From CAZAYP01 sp964489425 [NCBI: uncultured Verrucomicrobiota bacterium] (GTDB lineage Bacteria; Verrucomicrobiota; Kiritimatiellia; RZYC01): a stretch of DNA of 64,000 nt. Shown here one piece after another: positions 32,549-41,489 of this stretch (the first letter of the stretch is position 1; each line of letters begins with the position of its first letter). A program made the position numbers and the translations under genes. Below the pieces are notes generated by a model. It searched no databases. It was not told the DNA's origin and worked only from the letters and a program-made list of their open reading frames with translations. Where the stretch lies: assembly GCA_964489425.1 (NCBI GenBank), contig CAZAYP010000012.1:1-64000 (forward strand), read 5' to 3'.

Positions 32549-33883
32549 ATGCATGACCTGCTGATTCGTAACGTCAACGTCCTGGACGTGAGCGATGCCG
32601 GGCAGGCCATTGTTCAGCATGGCCAGGACATCGCCGTGACCGGCCAGCGCATTGCAGCCATCCGCCCCACGGCGGAGGGAAATCCGCCGCCGGCGCACGA
32701 AGTCATCGACGGCCACGGCCGGCTCGCCATGCCGGGGTTGATCAACACCCACGCCCATGTGCCCATGGTCATCTTTCGCGGCCTGGCCGAGGACGTATCC
32801 CTCGAAAAGTGGTTCAACGAGTACATGTGGCCCCTGGAAAGCAACCTGCAGGAGGAGGACGTCTACTGGGGCATGCTGCTGGGGTTGTGCGAGATGATCG
32901 AGGCCGGCGTCACCACGGTGGCGGATCACTACTTTTTCATGGACCGCGCGGCCGAGGCGGTGCAGCAGGCGGGCACCCGCGCGGCGCTCGGGTGGGCCAT
33001 GTTCGGCAGCCAGGGCCTGGCCATGCTGGACAAGACCGCGGATTTTGTGCGGCGCTGGCAGGGGGCTGCGGGCGGGCGCATCACAACCTGGCTGGCGCCC
33101 CACGCGCCCTACACGTGCGACGACGATTTCCTGCGCGCCAGCGCGGCGCGCGCCCGCGACCTGGGCGTTGGCATTCACATCCACGTCGCCGAGACCGTGG
33201 AGCAGACCCGCGCCTGCGTGGCGCGACGCGGGGTCACGCCGATCCAGTTGCTGGATCAACTGGGCCTGCTGGATCAGCCGGCGATCCTGGCGCATGCCGT
33301 GGGCGCCACGCCGGAAGACATTGCCCGGCTCCAGGACCGGCCGGCGGCGGGCATCGCACACGCGCCCAAGACCTATCTCAAGCTGGCCATGGGCACGGCG
33401 CCGGTGGCCGCGTTGTGCGCGGCCGGCATCCCGGTCGGCCTGGCCACGGACGGCGCAGTGAGCAACAACACCCTGGACCCCTGGGAAAGCCTGCGGCTCA
33501 TGGCCCTGACCCAGAAGCAGGCCGCCGGCGCGCCAGAAGTCATGCCGTTGGGCCAGGCGTTGCATGTGGCCACGCGCGGCAGCGCGCGCGTGGTCGGCAT
33601 GGCAGATCGCCTGGGCCGCATCGCACCCGGGTTCCTGGCCGACCTGATCCTGGTGGATTTGGCCGGCGCGCACGCCCAGCCGCTGCACAGCGTGCCCGCG
33701 ACGCTGGTGTATGCCACGCGCGCCAGCGACGTGCAAACCGTGATCGTGGATGGCCGGGTGGTGATGCGCGATCGGAAGCTGCTGACCGTGGACAAGGCCG
33801 AGGTCATCCGCCAGGTCAGCCAATCTTTGGAACGTCTGGCGCGCCGCGTGCCGCAGCAACGGATCCAGTTTTACCGGCCCTGA
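32549..33883 (+). CDS. mtaD: 5-methylthioadenosine/S-adenosylhomocysteine deaminase-type amidohydrolase
   Basis: 444 residues. TIM-barrel amidohydrolase with metal ligands in GLINTHAHVPM, HIHVAE, ILAHAVGA and TDGAVSNN; the VPMVIFRGLAED and NEYMWPLE segments match MtaD/SAH deaminases. Reaction: deamination of MTA or SAH to inosine derivatives in the methionine salvage/methyl cycle. TrzA/AtzB-type hydrolases are close alternatives. No signal peptide. It lies 4 bp downstream of the metallophosphoesterase. Confidence 0.88.
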   Translation: MHDLLIRNVNVLDVSDAGQAIVQHGQDIAVTGQRIAAIRPTAEGNPPPAHEVIDGHGRLAMPGLINTHAHVPMVIFRGLAEDVSLEKWFNEYMWPLESNLQEEDVYWGMLLGLCEMIEAGVTTVADHYFFMDRAAEAVQQAGTRAALGWAMFGSQGLAMLDKTADFVRRWQGAAGGRITTWLAPHAPYTCDDDFLRASAARARDLGVGIHIHVAETVEQTRACVARRGVTPIQLLDQLGLLDQPAILAHAVGATPEDIARLQDRPAAGIAHAPKTYLKLAMGTAPVAALCAAGIPVGLATDGAVSNNTLDPWESLRLMALTQKQAAGAPEVMPLGQALHVATRGSARVVGMADRLGRIAPGFLADLILVDLAGAHAQPLHSVPATLVYATRASDVQTVIVDGRVVMRDRKLLTVDKAEVIRQVSQSLERLARRVPQQRIQFYRP

Positions 33884-33964
33884 CGCGGCCAAGCCGCTGG
33901 GACGTTTGCCGAACCGAAAAAATTCATTGTCCCGGCGGGGGCAAGGTCGTACTCTTCGCGCCTT

Positions 33965-34759
33965 ATGGAAACCCCGGTCATAGCGTGCGCCAACCAGAAG
34001 GGCGGGGTGGGCAAAACCACCACGGCGGTGAACCTGGCCGCGTGCCTGGCGGAGCGCGGGGAAGACATCCTTTTGATTGACCTGGACGCGCAGGCCAATG
34101 CCACCAGCGGCCTGGGCATCGCCAAGCAGGAAGGCCAGAGCATCTATGGCCCGCTGCTGGGCGACGGGTTCCCGGAAGAGCGGATCCAATCCACCATGGT
34201 GCCGCGGCTGGACATCATCCCGGCGGAGCTGGACCTGGCCGGGGCCGAGGTGGACATTGCCCGCGCCGACCAGTACCTGCACCGGCTGCGCCGGTGTCTC
34301 GCCGACCTGATCCGCGCCGAGTGGTACGATTACATCATTATCGATTGTCCGCCCTCGCTGGGCATCCTGACCATGAACGCGCTGGCTGCTGCCCGGTCGC
34401 TGCTGATCCCGATCCAGTGCGAGTATTACGCGCTGGAGGGCTTGAGCGTCATCGCGCGCCTGATCGAGCGGCTGCGGGACGGCGGGGTCAACCCGGACCT
34501 GGACATCGCGGGGATTGTCATGACCATGTTCGATGGCCGCACCAACCTGGCGCAACAGGTCGTGGCCGAGGTGCGCCAGCATTTTGGCGACAAGGTTTAC
34601 CAGACCGTGATTCCCCGCTCGATCCGCCTGAGCGAGGCGCCCAGCTTCGGCCAGCCGATTATCTTGTACGACCGCCACGGCGCCGGCGCGCAAGCCTACC
34701 GCAGCCTCGCCGAAGAGTTCATCCAGCGCGCGGCCTCCCCGGCCGCGCCCGTCGTGTAA
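33965..34759 (+). CDS. parA: ParA/Soj chromosome-partitioning ATPase
   Basis: 264 residues. Deviant Walker A KGGVGKTTTAVNL near residue 12, Walker A' DLDAQANAT, Walker B IIIDCPPSLG, and the Soj-type C-terminal IPRSIRLSEAPSFGQPI. Size and lack of an N-terminal HTH match chromosomal Soj. It moves origin regions together with ParB. No parB follows; the next gene is a nitroreductase, so the canonical parAB pair is split here. The only ParB-like domain in the window is in the integrated element. Confidence 0.92.
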   Translation: METPVIACANQKGGVGKTTTAVNLAACLAERGEDILLIDLDAQANATSGLGIAKQEGQSIYGPLLGDGFPEERIQSTMVPRLDIIPAELDLAGAEVDIARADQYLHRLRRCLADLIRAEWYDYIIIDCPPSLGILTMNALAAARSLLIPIQCEYYALEGLSVIARLIERLRDGGVNPDLDIAGIVMTMFDGRTNLAQQVVAEVRQHFGDKVYQTVIPRSIRLSEAPSFGQPIILYDRHGAGAQAYRSLAEEFIQRAASPAAPVV

Positions 34760-34775
34760 ACCGCAGGAGGGTCCC

Positions 34776-35312
34776 ATGGACTTGTTTGACGCGATTGCCC
34801 AACGCCACTGTTACCGTGAACCCTTTGCTCCGCAGGGGATCCCGCGGCCGGACTTGCAGCGGATCGTGGAGGCTGGTCTGGCCGCGCCGTCCGGATGCAA
34901 CGCGCAAACCACGCGGTTTGTCATTGTGGACGAGCCCGCGCTGGTGCAGGCGATCCGCGCGCTGCACACCTCCAACAAGGCCATGCAAACGGCGCCCGCC
35001 TACATCGCCTGCATCGTGGACCGTCAACCGGAAGCAGTGTACGAGGGCCATACGTTCCAGGTCGAAGATTGTGCCGCGGCGGTGGAAAACATGCTGCTGG
35101 CCATTACCGCGCTCGGCTATGCCGCGGTGTGGGTGGATGGCTGGCTGCGGCTGGCCGGCCATGCGGAAACCATCGGCGGGTTGCTGGGGGTGCCGCCGGG
35201 CAAGCTGATCCGCGTGATTCTCCCGGTGGGCGTTCCCGGCAAGCCGCCCCGCGGTCCGGCCAAGAAACCGTTCGCGGACCGTGCCCATTTCAACCGCTAC
35301 GGGGACAGGTGA
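34776..35312 (+). CDS. Nitroreductase-family FMN oxidoreductase
   Basis: 178 residues. QRHCYREPFAPQGIP (FMN phosphate binding Arg/His region), AAPSGCNAQTTRFVIV, and AVENMLLAITALGYAAVWVDGW are typical. Preceded by GGAGG. Such proteins reduce quinones or nitro/other electrophiles with NAD(P)H. Substrate unknown. It overlaps the next small membrane gene at its stop. Confidence 0.85.
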   Translation: MDLFDAIAQRHCYREPFAPQGIPRPDLQRIVEAGLAAPSGCNAQTTRFVIVDEPALVQAIRALHTSNKAMQTAPAYIACIVDRQPEAVYEGHTFQVEDCAAAVENMLLAITALGYAAVWVDGWLRLAGHAETIGGLLGVPPGKLIRVILPVGVPGKPPRGPAKKPFADRAHFNRYGDR

Positions 35313-35488
35313 ATTTTCTTTTCTGGGCGGCGGTGGTCCTGCTGGTGGATGCGGCCATCGGATTTGGCGGCCTGAACTACTGGGACCGGGTCATGCCCAA
35401 GTTGAATGTCCGCCTGCTGGCCACCGTGGAAATGCTCGTGGCCGCGCTGCTGCTGCTGATCTACTTTGCCGGCCGCTGGCTTGGGTGA
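35309..35488 (+). CDS. Small two-helix membrane protein (59 residues)
   Basis: GTG start at 35309 overlapping the nitroreductase TGA. Two hydrophobic segments (FLFWAAVVLLVDAAIGF and LLATVEMLVAALLLLIYFAG) flank a short polar linker with NYWDRV. No family recognised. The overlap with an upstream gene supports expression. Confidence 0.5.
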   Translation: MNFLFWAAVVLLVDAAIGFGGLNYWDRVMPKLNVRLLATVEMLVAALLLLIYFAGRWLG

Positions 35489-35534
35489 GCGCCGCGGTTG
35501 GGGGAGGGGCGCGTGCCCCGCCGGCCAGCCTGCT

Positions 35535-35915
35535 TCACTTAATCCACTTGTTCACGTCGTACTGCTCCGCCGAACCGTAGCTGACGTCAAGGATGGTGCG
35601 GCGGCCCAGCAGGATATCGACATCTCCGGCCCAAGTGAAGTCGTCGGGGCCGTGTTCCACGAGAACGACGCGGACAATGCCAGGCTCCATGTCATACCAA
35701 CGCCAGTCTTCGTAGTCCGCATCTGGGAATTGCACGCCGTCCACGTAAACATAAATACCGTGGTCCGTGGTGTTGTTGATGATCAAGGAACCCATGCCTG
35801 GCGGCGGGTCATGGTCAAAATCGTCCTCGCTTTTTTCGCAGCCCAGGCAGAACAGGGCCACGGGCAGCACGAGCAGGCGCAGGCTACGAACGATCGCGGG
35901 CATCCATTGTTTCAT
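35535..35915 (-). CDS. Small lipoprotein, unknown
   Basis: 126 residues. Signal peptide with lipobox FCLGC near residue 26, then an acidic linker (EKSEDDFDHD) and a beta-rich domain (SLIINNTTDHGIYVYVDGVQF). Downstream of, and overlapping by ATGA, the RsbW-like gene, so an envelope-stress or signalling link is possible but unproven. Confidence 0.6.
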   Translation of the reverse strand: MKQWMPAIVRSLRLLVLPVALFCLGCEKSEDDFDHDPPPGMGSLIINNTTDHGIYVYVDGVQFPDADYEDWRWYDMEPGIVRVVLVEHGPDDFTWAGDVDILLGRRTILDVSYGSAEQYDVNKWIK

Positions 35916-36355
35916 GTGTCAGCCTTGATTTTCTTTTTGACTCGGAGCAGGTTGCGGTCCTGGGGCAGGCGCTCGTAATACAGCCCATCCATGCACTGTT
36001 TGATCAGGAACAGGCCGGCGCCCCGGGTGAAGTCATGGTTGATCCAGTGGTCCGGGAACTGGTGATGTTTCTGTGCCCGGTAATCAAAATGCGGTCCGTA
36101 ATCCACAACATCGATGACCAGCTCCCCTTCTTCGGCGCGCATTTGCAGGATGATGGGCGGCGGGGGGTGGCCCAGGGCGCGGTAGGCGTGCTCGATGATG
36201 TTGGCGCAGATTTCGTCCACGGCCATTTCCACCTTGTAGACATCTTCCTGGGCCATGCCGATGTCTTCGGCGGCCGTGGTGACCACGTTGCGAATCAAGG
36301 ACAAAGCCTTGGCCTCGCCCGGCACCTGCAACTCAACGCTCCAGCCAGTGTCCAT
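35912..36355 (-). CDS. RsbW/anti-sigma-type serine kinase (GHKL ATPase)
   Basis: 147 residues from ATG 36355. N box VEMAVDEICANIIEHAY is complete (E, N and H), VVDYGPHFD is the G1 region, and TRGAGLFLIKQCMDGLYYE the ATP lid/G2. Small single-domain proteins like this bind a sigma factor or an anti-anti-sigma (STAS) protein, phosphorylating the latter on serine. No sigma factor or STAS gene is adjacent. The divergent relative at 918-1376 lacks the N-box Asn. Confidence 0.85.
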   Translation of the reverse strand: MDTGWSVELQVPGEAKALSLIRNVVTTAAEDIGMAQEDVYKVEMAVDEICANIIEHAYRALGHPPPPIILQMRAEEGELVIDVVDYGPHFDYRAQKHHQFPDHWINHDFTRGAGLFLIKQCMDGLYYERLPQDRNLLRVKKKIKADT

Positions 36356-36606
36356 GGTTGTATTTGGGCCAATCATCGCCACCGTCAAACATCTTGCAGT
36401 TACCATAAGCGTCTTGGTCCTAGTTGTCAATAGCGGCGGGACGATCATTCGCCCAGGTTTTGGCGTTGGCCGCGGCGGGGATGGGCCTGAGCTTACTGCT
36501 TGTCTCGCTCCTGACTTCTTGTTAGTAATAAAGATGTCAGGCGGGCAGGGGATCGTGCCGGGTTGGCGCCATCCAGGATATCAACCGTGACAATATACGA
36601 AATGAC

Positions 36607-39600
36607 ATGAAGCGGTCCGCGTCAAAGGCGGCGATGCCGGCGGCAAAACCCGCCGGGGCTCGGGGGCCTGGTAACTCCGGGGGGCAAGGGTTGGCCAGCC
36701 CCTGGCGCGGGTTCCTGGACCTGGCGCCGGACGGGTGCCTGGTGCTCGAAGCCCAGAGCGGCCGGATCCTGGATGCCAATCCCGCTTTGTGCGACTTGAG
36801 CGGGTATGCGCAGGCGGACCTGGTGGGGCGGTCCCTGGCGGAATTCTGCCCGGACCACGCCCGCGAAGATATCCTGGGCCCGCTGCAACTGATGGAGGCC
36901 GCGCCGGCCACGCGGTCGGCGGACTGGCGCCTGCGGCGCAAGGATGGGCAGGCTGTTTGGCTGGCCGCCAACCTGCGGGCCTGCCGCCGGCCAGCCGGCG
37001 ATTATTTCCTGGTGGCAGTGCGGGACATCACCCGCCACAAGCAGGCCGACATGGCCCTGGCCGAGCAGCTCGAGCGCACCCGCCTGCAGCAGGAGGTAGT
37101 CTCCACCATTTCTTCGTCGCCGTTCATCGCCGCGGGCGAGTTGGTGGAGGCGGCCCGGGAAATCACGGCCAGCGCGGCCAAGGCGGCGCAGGTGGAGCGC
37201 GTCGGAGTGTGGCTGTTCGAAGAGGCCGGCCGCGTGCTGCGCTGCCTGGACCTGTTCGAGGTCGGCACCGGGCGGCACTCGTCCGGCGCGGAGCTGCTGG
37301 AAAGGGAGTACCAATCCGAGTTTTGGGCGCTCAAGACTTCCAGCTACGTTGACGCCCACGATGCGCTGACCGATCCCCGCACCGCCGGCTACGTGGCCGG
37401 CTACCTCCGGCCGCTGCACATCACCTCCCTGCTCGACGCGGTCATCCGCGAGGGCGGCCAGGCCGCCGGCGTCTTGTGCCTGGAGCACGTGGATCAGCCC
37501 CACCGCTGGGCGCACGATGAGATCTCTTTCGCCTGCCAGCTGGCCGACCAGTTTGCCCAGGCGATGATCAACCGCAAGCGGCGCCTGGCCGAGGACGCCT
37601 TGCGCGCTTCCGAGGAGCGCTATTGGATCGCGGCCGTCAAAACGGGCCAGATCGTGTATGACTATGACCTGGCCACCGGCACCATCCGCTGGGCCGGGGC
37701 CATCCAGGCGATCACCGGCTACTCCGAGGAGGAGTTCTCCCGCTTCGACATCCAGGCCTGGTCGCGCATGATCCATCCCGATGACCGCGCGCAGGTGCTG
37801 GCCATGCTGGATGACTCGCTGCGCAACGCCACCCCGTTCCGCACCGAGTATCGCCTGCGCTGCCGCGACGGCAACTATGTCGATATCGAGGACCATGCGG
37901 ATTACCTGACCGGGCCGAACCGGCGCCTGGCCCGGATGATCGGCGCCATGAAGGATGTCACCGAACGCAAACGGGCCGAGGCCGTGCTGCGCTCGTCGGA
38001 AGAAAAGTTCTCCAAGGCCTTCCAGACCAACCCGGCGCTCATGTCCATCAGCACCCCGGACGACGGCCGGTTCATCGATGTCAACGAGGCGTTTCTCGAA
38101 GCCCTGGGCTACACCCGCGCGGAGGTCATCGGCCGCACGTCGGCGGAGCTGAAGATTTTTACCGAGCCGGGCCAGCGCCAGGCCATCCGCCACCGGCTGC
38201 AGCGGGAAGGCGTGGTCAAGGGTTTCGAGGTGGTGGTCCGCACCAAGCCGGGGAAGTTGCTCCAGGGGCTCTTCTCGGCGGATTACATTCATATCCAGGA
38301 CCGGCCGTACTGGCTTTCGGTCATGGTGGACATCACAGCCCACCAGCAAGCCCGCGAGGAACTGGCGGCGGCCCAGGCGCTGCTGGCCGCGGCGTTCGAG
38401 CAGTCGCCGATCGGGTTCATCATCGCGGACGCGCCGGATGCGCGGGTGCGCATGGCCAACCAGGCGGCGCTGGAGATCCGCGCGGCGGATCCGGCTACGC
38501 TGGTGGGCATCACCCACGAGGCGCACCAGGATCGCTGGCAGCTCCACCGGCCCGACGGCCAGCCGTTCCCGCCCCGCGAGCTGCCGCTGGCGCGCGCGGT
38601 CCTCGAAGGCGTGACCTCGCGCAACGTGGAGGTCATCATCCGCCGGCCCAACGGGGAGAACCGCTGGACCCTGGTCAACGCCACCCCGGTGCGCAACCGC
38701 GATGGCCGGATCGTGGCCGGCGTGGTCATTGTCCAGGATGTCACCGAGCGCCACCAGTTGGAGGAGCAGTTCCGCCAGGCCCAGAAAATGGAGGCGGTGG
38801 GCCGCCTGGCCGGCGGGGTGGCCCACGACTTCAACAATCTCCTGCAAACCATGATGGGCTTCACCGACATCATCCTGATGGAGACGGATCCCGTGGATCC
38901 CCGGGCCCAGGACCTCAAGGCCATCAAGGAGGCCGCCGAGCAGGCCAAGCTGCTGACCGGGCAGTTGCTGGCGTTCAGCCGCCGCCAGGTCACCAGCCCG
39001 GTGATTTTCGATATCAACCAGCTGGTGATCCAGGAAGAGAAAATCATCCGCCGGATGGTGGGCGAAGATGTCCACCTTGAGCTGAACCTGGAGCCGGATC
39101 TCTGGCGGGTGCGCGCTGACCAGAACCAGATGCAGCAGATCATTCTCAACCTGGTGGTCAACGCGCGCGACGCCATGCCCAAGGGCGGCCGGCTGACGCT
39201 GACCACCCGCAACCATATCCTGGCGCCCGTGGATGCCGCCTTGCGCCCGGAGACCCGGGCCGGGCATTTTGTCACCCTCGCGGTCAGCGATACCGGTTGC
39301 GGGATAAGCCCGCAGGTGCGGCAGCACCTGTTCGAGCCGTTTTTCACCACCAAGGAGCGGGGCAAGGGCACCGGCCTCGGGCTGGCCATGGTCTACGGCG
39401 CGGCCAAGCAGCACGAGGGCTGGGTCACGGTGTACAGCGAGGTGGACCAGGGCAGCACCTTCCGGGTGTACCTGCCGGCCGTGGAGGTTCCGGCCGCGGT
39501 CGCGCCGGTTGCGCCGGTCGCGGTTTCGCTCCCGGGCGATGACCAGGGCCATGGCGAGCGGGTGCTGCTGATCGAGGACGACGAGATGGTTCGCCAGCTA

Positions 39601-39930
39601 GCCGAAAAATTCCTGCGCGACAGCGGCTACGAGGTCGTGGTGGCCGGGCACGTCACCGAGGCGCTGGCCTTGTTCCGCGCGGCGCCGGAGAGCTATCACA
39701 TCGTGGTCTCGGACGTCGTGCTGCCGGATGGCAACGGCCTGGACCTGGTCTTGGACATGATGGGCATCAAGCCCGGGTTGCGCGCGATCCTCAACAGCGG
39801 CTACGTGGATGAGCGGTCGCGCTGGCCGGAAATCGTGCAGCGCGGCTGGACGTTCATCCAGAAACCCTACCCGATGACGGAGCTGCTGCGCGCGGTGCGC
39901 GAGTCGCTCGACACCCCGCCGCCCGCCTGA
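36607..39930 (+). CDS. Hybrid sensor histidine kinase (PAS-GAF-PAS-PAS-PAS-HisKA-HATPase-REC)
   Basis: 1107 residues, cytoplasmic by sequence. PAS around 35-125 (FLDLAPDGCLVLE, LDANPALCDLSGY), GAF about 160-320, then PAS domains near 335-455, 465-580 and 585-715. HisKA has His740 in GGVAHDFNNLLQ, HATPase has N box NLVVNARDAM, G1 DTGCGI, and G2 GTGLGLAM. C-terminal REC (VLLIEDDEMV, acceptor Asp in VVSDVVLPDG, Lys in IQKPYP). Intact and probably active. It may sense redox, ligand or energy state through PAS/GAF, relaying phosphate onto its own REC. No dedicated response regulator is adjacent. Confidence 0.93.
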   Translation: MKRSASKAAMPAAKPAGARGPGNSGGQGLASPWRGFLDLAPDGCLVLEAQSGRILDANPALCDLSGYAQADLVGRSLAEFCPDHAREDILGPLQLMEAAPATRSADWRLRRKDGQAVWLAANLRACRRPAGDYFLVAVRDITRHKQADMALAEQLERTRLQQEVVSTISSSPFIAAGELVEAAREITASAAKAAQVERVGVWLFEEAGRVLRCLDLFEVGTGRHSSGAELLEREYQSEFWALKTSSYVDAHDALTDPRTAGYVAGYLRPLHITSLLDAVIREGGQAAGVLCLEHVDQPHRWAHDEISFACQLADQFAQAMINRKRRLAEDALRASEERYWIAAVKTGQIVYDYDLATGTIRWAGAIQAITGYSEEEFSRFDIQAWSRMIHPDDRAQVLAMLDDSLRNATPFRTEYRLRCRDGNYVDIEDHADYLTGPNRRLARMIGAMKDVTERKRAEAVLRSSEEKFSKAFQTNPALMSISTPDDGRFIDVNEAFLEALGYTRAEVIGRTSAELKIFTEPGQRQAIRHRLQREGVVKGFEVVVRTKPGKLLQGLFSADYIHIQDRPYWLSVMVDITAHQQAREELAAAQALLAAAFEQSPIGFIIADAPDARVRMANQAALEIRAADPATLVGITHEAHQDRWQLHRPDGQPFPPRELPLARAVLEGVTSRNVEVIIRRPNGENRWTLVNATPVRNRDGRIVAGVVIVQDVTERHQLEEQFRQAQKMEAVGRLAGGVAHDFNNLLQTMMGFTDIILMETDPVDPRAQDLKAIKEAAEQAKLLTGQLLAFSRRQVTSPVIFDINQLVIQEEKIIRRMVGEDVHLELNLEPDLWRVRADQNQMQQIILNLVVNARDAMPKGGRLTLTTRNHILAPVDAALRPETRAGHFVTLAVSDTGCGISPQVRQHLFEPFFTTKERGKGTGLGLAMVYGAAKQHEGWVTVYSEVDQGSTFRVYLPAVEVPAAVAPVAPVAVSLPGDDQGHGERVLLIEDDEMVRQLAEKFLRDSGYEVVVAGHVTEALALFRAAPESYHIVVSDVVLPDGNGLDLVLDMMGIKPGLRAILNSGYVDERSRWPEIVQRGWTFIQKPYPMTELLRAVRESLDTPPPA

Positions 39931-39955
39931 CCCGCGCCCAGGCCGGAGCCTCCCC

Positions 39956-40483
39956 ATGGAATCGCCACCCCCGCCCGCGATGAACAAGGATTGGAAGTAC
40001 CATCTTGGCCTGGGCCTGTTTATCTACAGCTTTTTTCCGTTCTTCGTCACGCTGGCCCTGCCGCTGCTCCCGCTGGCCAAATCAACCATGGCCGTGGCGG
40101 CCACGGTGCTGATCGCCTCCGCCGAGGTGGCGTTCTACCTGGGCGTCGCGCTGCTGGGCAAGCCGTTCCTCCAGGCGCTCAAGCGGCGCTGGCACGTGTT
40201 CTGGAGCCGCTACCGCCGCCACGAGATGGCGGCCCCGCGCCCGGTCAGCCGGCGGCGGCATGCCTTGGGCGTGGCCTTGTGCCTGGTCAGCCCGCTGCCG
40301 TATTATGGCGCCGTGGCCGGCTTGGTTTTGGGCTATGCGGAGACGGGCGGCATGCCCTGGCTGGTCGGGATGCTGCTGGCCAGCGAGGCGCTGTTCGTGG
40401 TCGGCTTGTTCGTGCTGGGCGGCGAGTTCTGGGAGCGGCTGAAAAAGCTGTTTGCGTGGCCGGAACCGGCCGCGCCGGGTTGA
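39956..40483 (+). CDS. Membrane protein with transporter-suffix-like domain
   Basis: 175 residues, four or five hydrophobic helices. The start WKYHLGLGLFIYSFFPFF and the helix pair VALCLVSPLPYYGAVAGLVLGY fit the short membrane domain often appended to transporters (transporter suffix). Here it is stand-alone. No transporter is next to it; gnd follows 28 bp downstream, so it may be cotranscribed with the pentose phosphate operon. Confidence 0.6.
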   Translation: MESPPPPAMNKDWKYHLGLGLFIYSFFPFFVTLALPLLPLAKSTMAVAATVLIASAEVAFYLGVALLGKPFLQALKRRWHVFWSRYRRHEMAAPRPVSRRRHALGVALCLVSPLPYYGAVAGLVLGYAETGGMPWLVGMLLASEALFVVGLFVLGGEFWERLKKLFAWPEPAAPG

Positions 40484-40511
40484 ATCATACCGGGAACCGA
40501 AAGGGGCGGCG

Positions 40512-41489
40512 ATGCAACTGGGAATGATCGGATTGGGGCGGATGGGGCTGAACATGGCGCGGCGCCTGCTGGCCGGTGGCCACGAGGTCGTGGTGTATAA
40601 CCGCTCGCCGGACAAGATCAAGCTGGCGCAGGACGCCGGCGCCGCCGGCGCCACGACACCCGCCGCGCTCGTGGCCCGGCTCCGCCCGCCGCGTGTCGTG
40701 TGGCTGATGCTCCCGGCCGGCCAAGTCACGCAGGAGCACGTGGCGCTCCTGGCCGCCGCGCTGGAGCCCGGCGACCTGCTCGTGGAAGGCGGCAACAGCT
40801 TTTACCAGGACGACGTGCGCCGCGCCGCGGAGCTGCGGGCGCGCGGGCTGCATTACCTGGACGCAGGTGTTTCCGGCGGCATCTGGGGGCTCGAAAAAGG
40901 GTACTGCACCATGGTGGGTGGCGACCTGGCCGACTTCCAGCGCATCGAGCCCCTGCTGCAAACCCTGGCCCCGGCCAACGGCTACCTGTACTGCGGCCCG
41001 GCCGGCGCCGGGCACTACGTCAAGATGATCCACAACGGCATCGAGTACGCCATGATGGAAGCCTACGGCGAGGGGTTCGAAGTGCTGAAAGCCTCGCCCT
41101 ACGGCGCGCAGCTCAACCTGGCGGACGTGGCCCGGCTGTGGAACCAGGGCAGCGTGGTGCGGTCCTGGCTGCTGGAACTGCTCGAGGCCGCGTTTCGCAA
41201 GGACGGCGACCTGGCCGGCATCCCCGGCTATGTCGAGGATTCCGGCGAGGCCCGCTGGACAGTCCAGGAAGCGGTGGCGCGGGGCGTGGACGCCACGGGC
41301 ATTGCCCACTCGCTGTTCAAGCGGTTTCTCTCGCGCCAGGACGCCGCCTTCTCCAACAAGGTCGTGGCCGCGCTCCGCCGCGAGTTCGGCGGCCACGCGA
41401 TCGCCGCGCCCACCGCGCCGCCGGCCGGCGGCGCGGCCGGGGCCGGCCAGGTCCAGCCGGCGCGGCCGGCCGCGGGTGGGCCACCATGA
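40512..41489 (+). CDS. gnd: 6-phosphogluconate dehydrogenase (decarboxylating), short NAD-type
   Basis: 325 residues from ATG 40512, the short GntZ/YqeC form (E. coli Gnd is about 470). NAD(P)-binding [14 protein letters not shown] at the start, then VVYNRSPDK. Substrate-binding [10 protein letters not shown] and the catalytic [12 protein letters not shown] (Lys and Asn) are present. It converts 6-phosphogluconate to ribulose 5-phosphate and CO2. The C-terminus carries an Ala/Gly/Pro tail of about 30 residues. Its TGA overlaps the zwf ATG, so the pathway genes are coupled. Confidence 0.95.
   Translation: MQLGMIGLGRMGLNMARRLLAGGHEVVVYNRSPDKIKLAQDAGAAGATTPAALVARLRPPRVVWLMLPAGQVTQEHVALLAAALEPGDLLVEGGNSFYQDDVRRAAELRARGLHYLDAGVSGGIWGLEKGYCTMVGGDLADFQRIEPLLQTLAPANGYLYCGPAGAGHYVKMIHNGIEYAMMEAYGEGFEVLKASPYGAQLNLADVARLWNQGSVVRSWLLELLEAAFRKDGDLAGIPGYVEDSGEARWTVQEAVARGVDATGIAHSLFKRFLSRQDAAFSNKVVAALRREFGGHAIAAPTAPPAGGAAGAGQVQPARPAAGGPP

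Noticed and set aside
36622-39552. 976-codon minus-strand open frame opposite the hybrid kinase
   Set aside because: GC-rich codon-position shadow of the kinase; the sequence is His/Arg/Gly-rich without domains.
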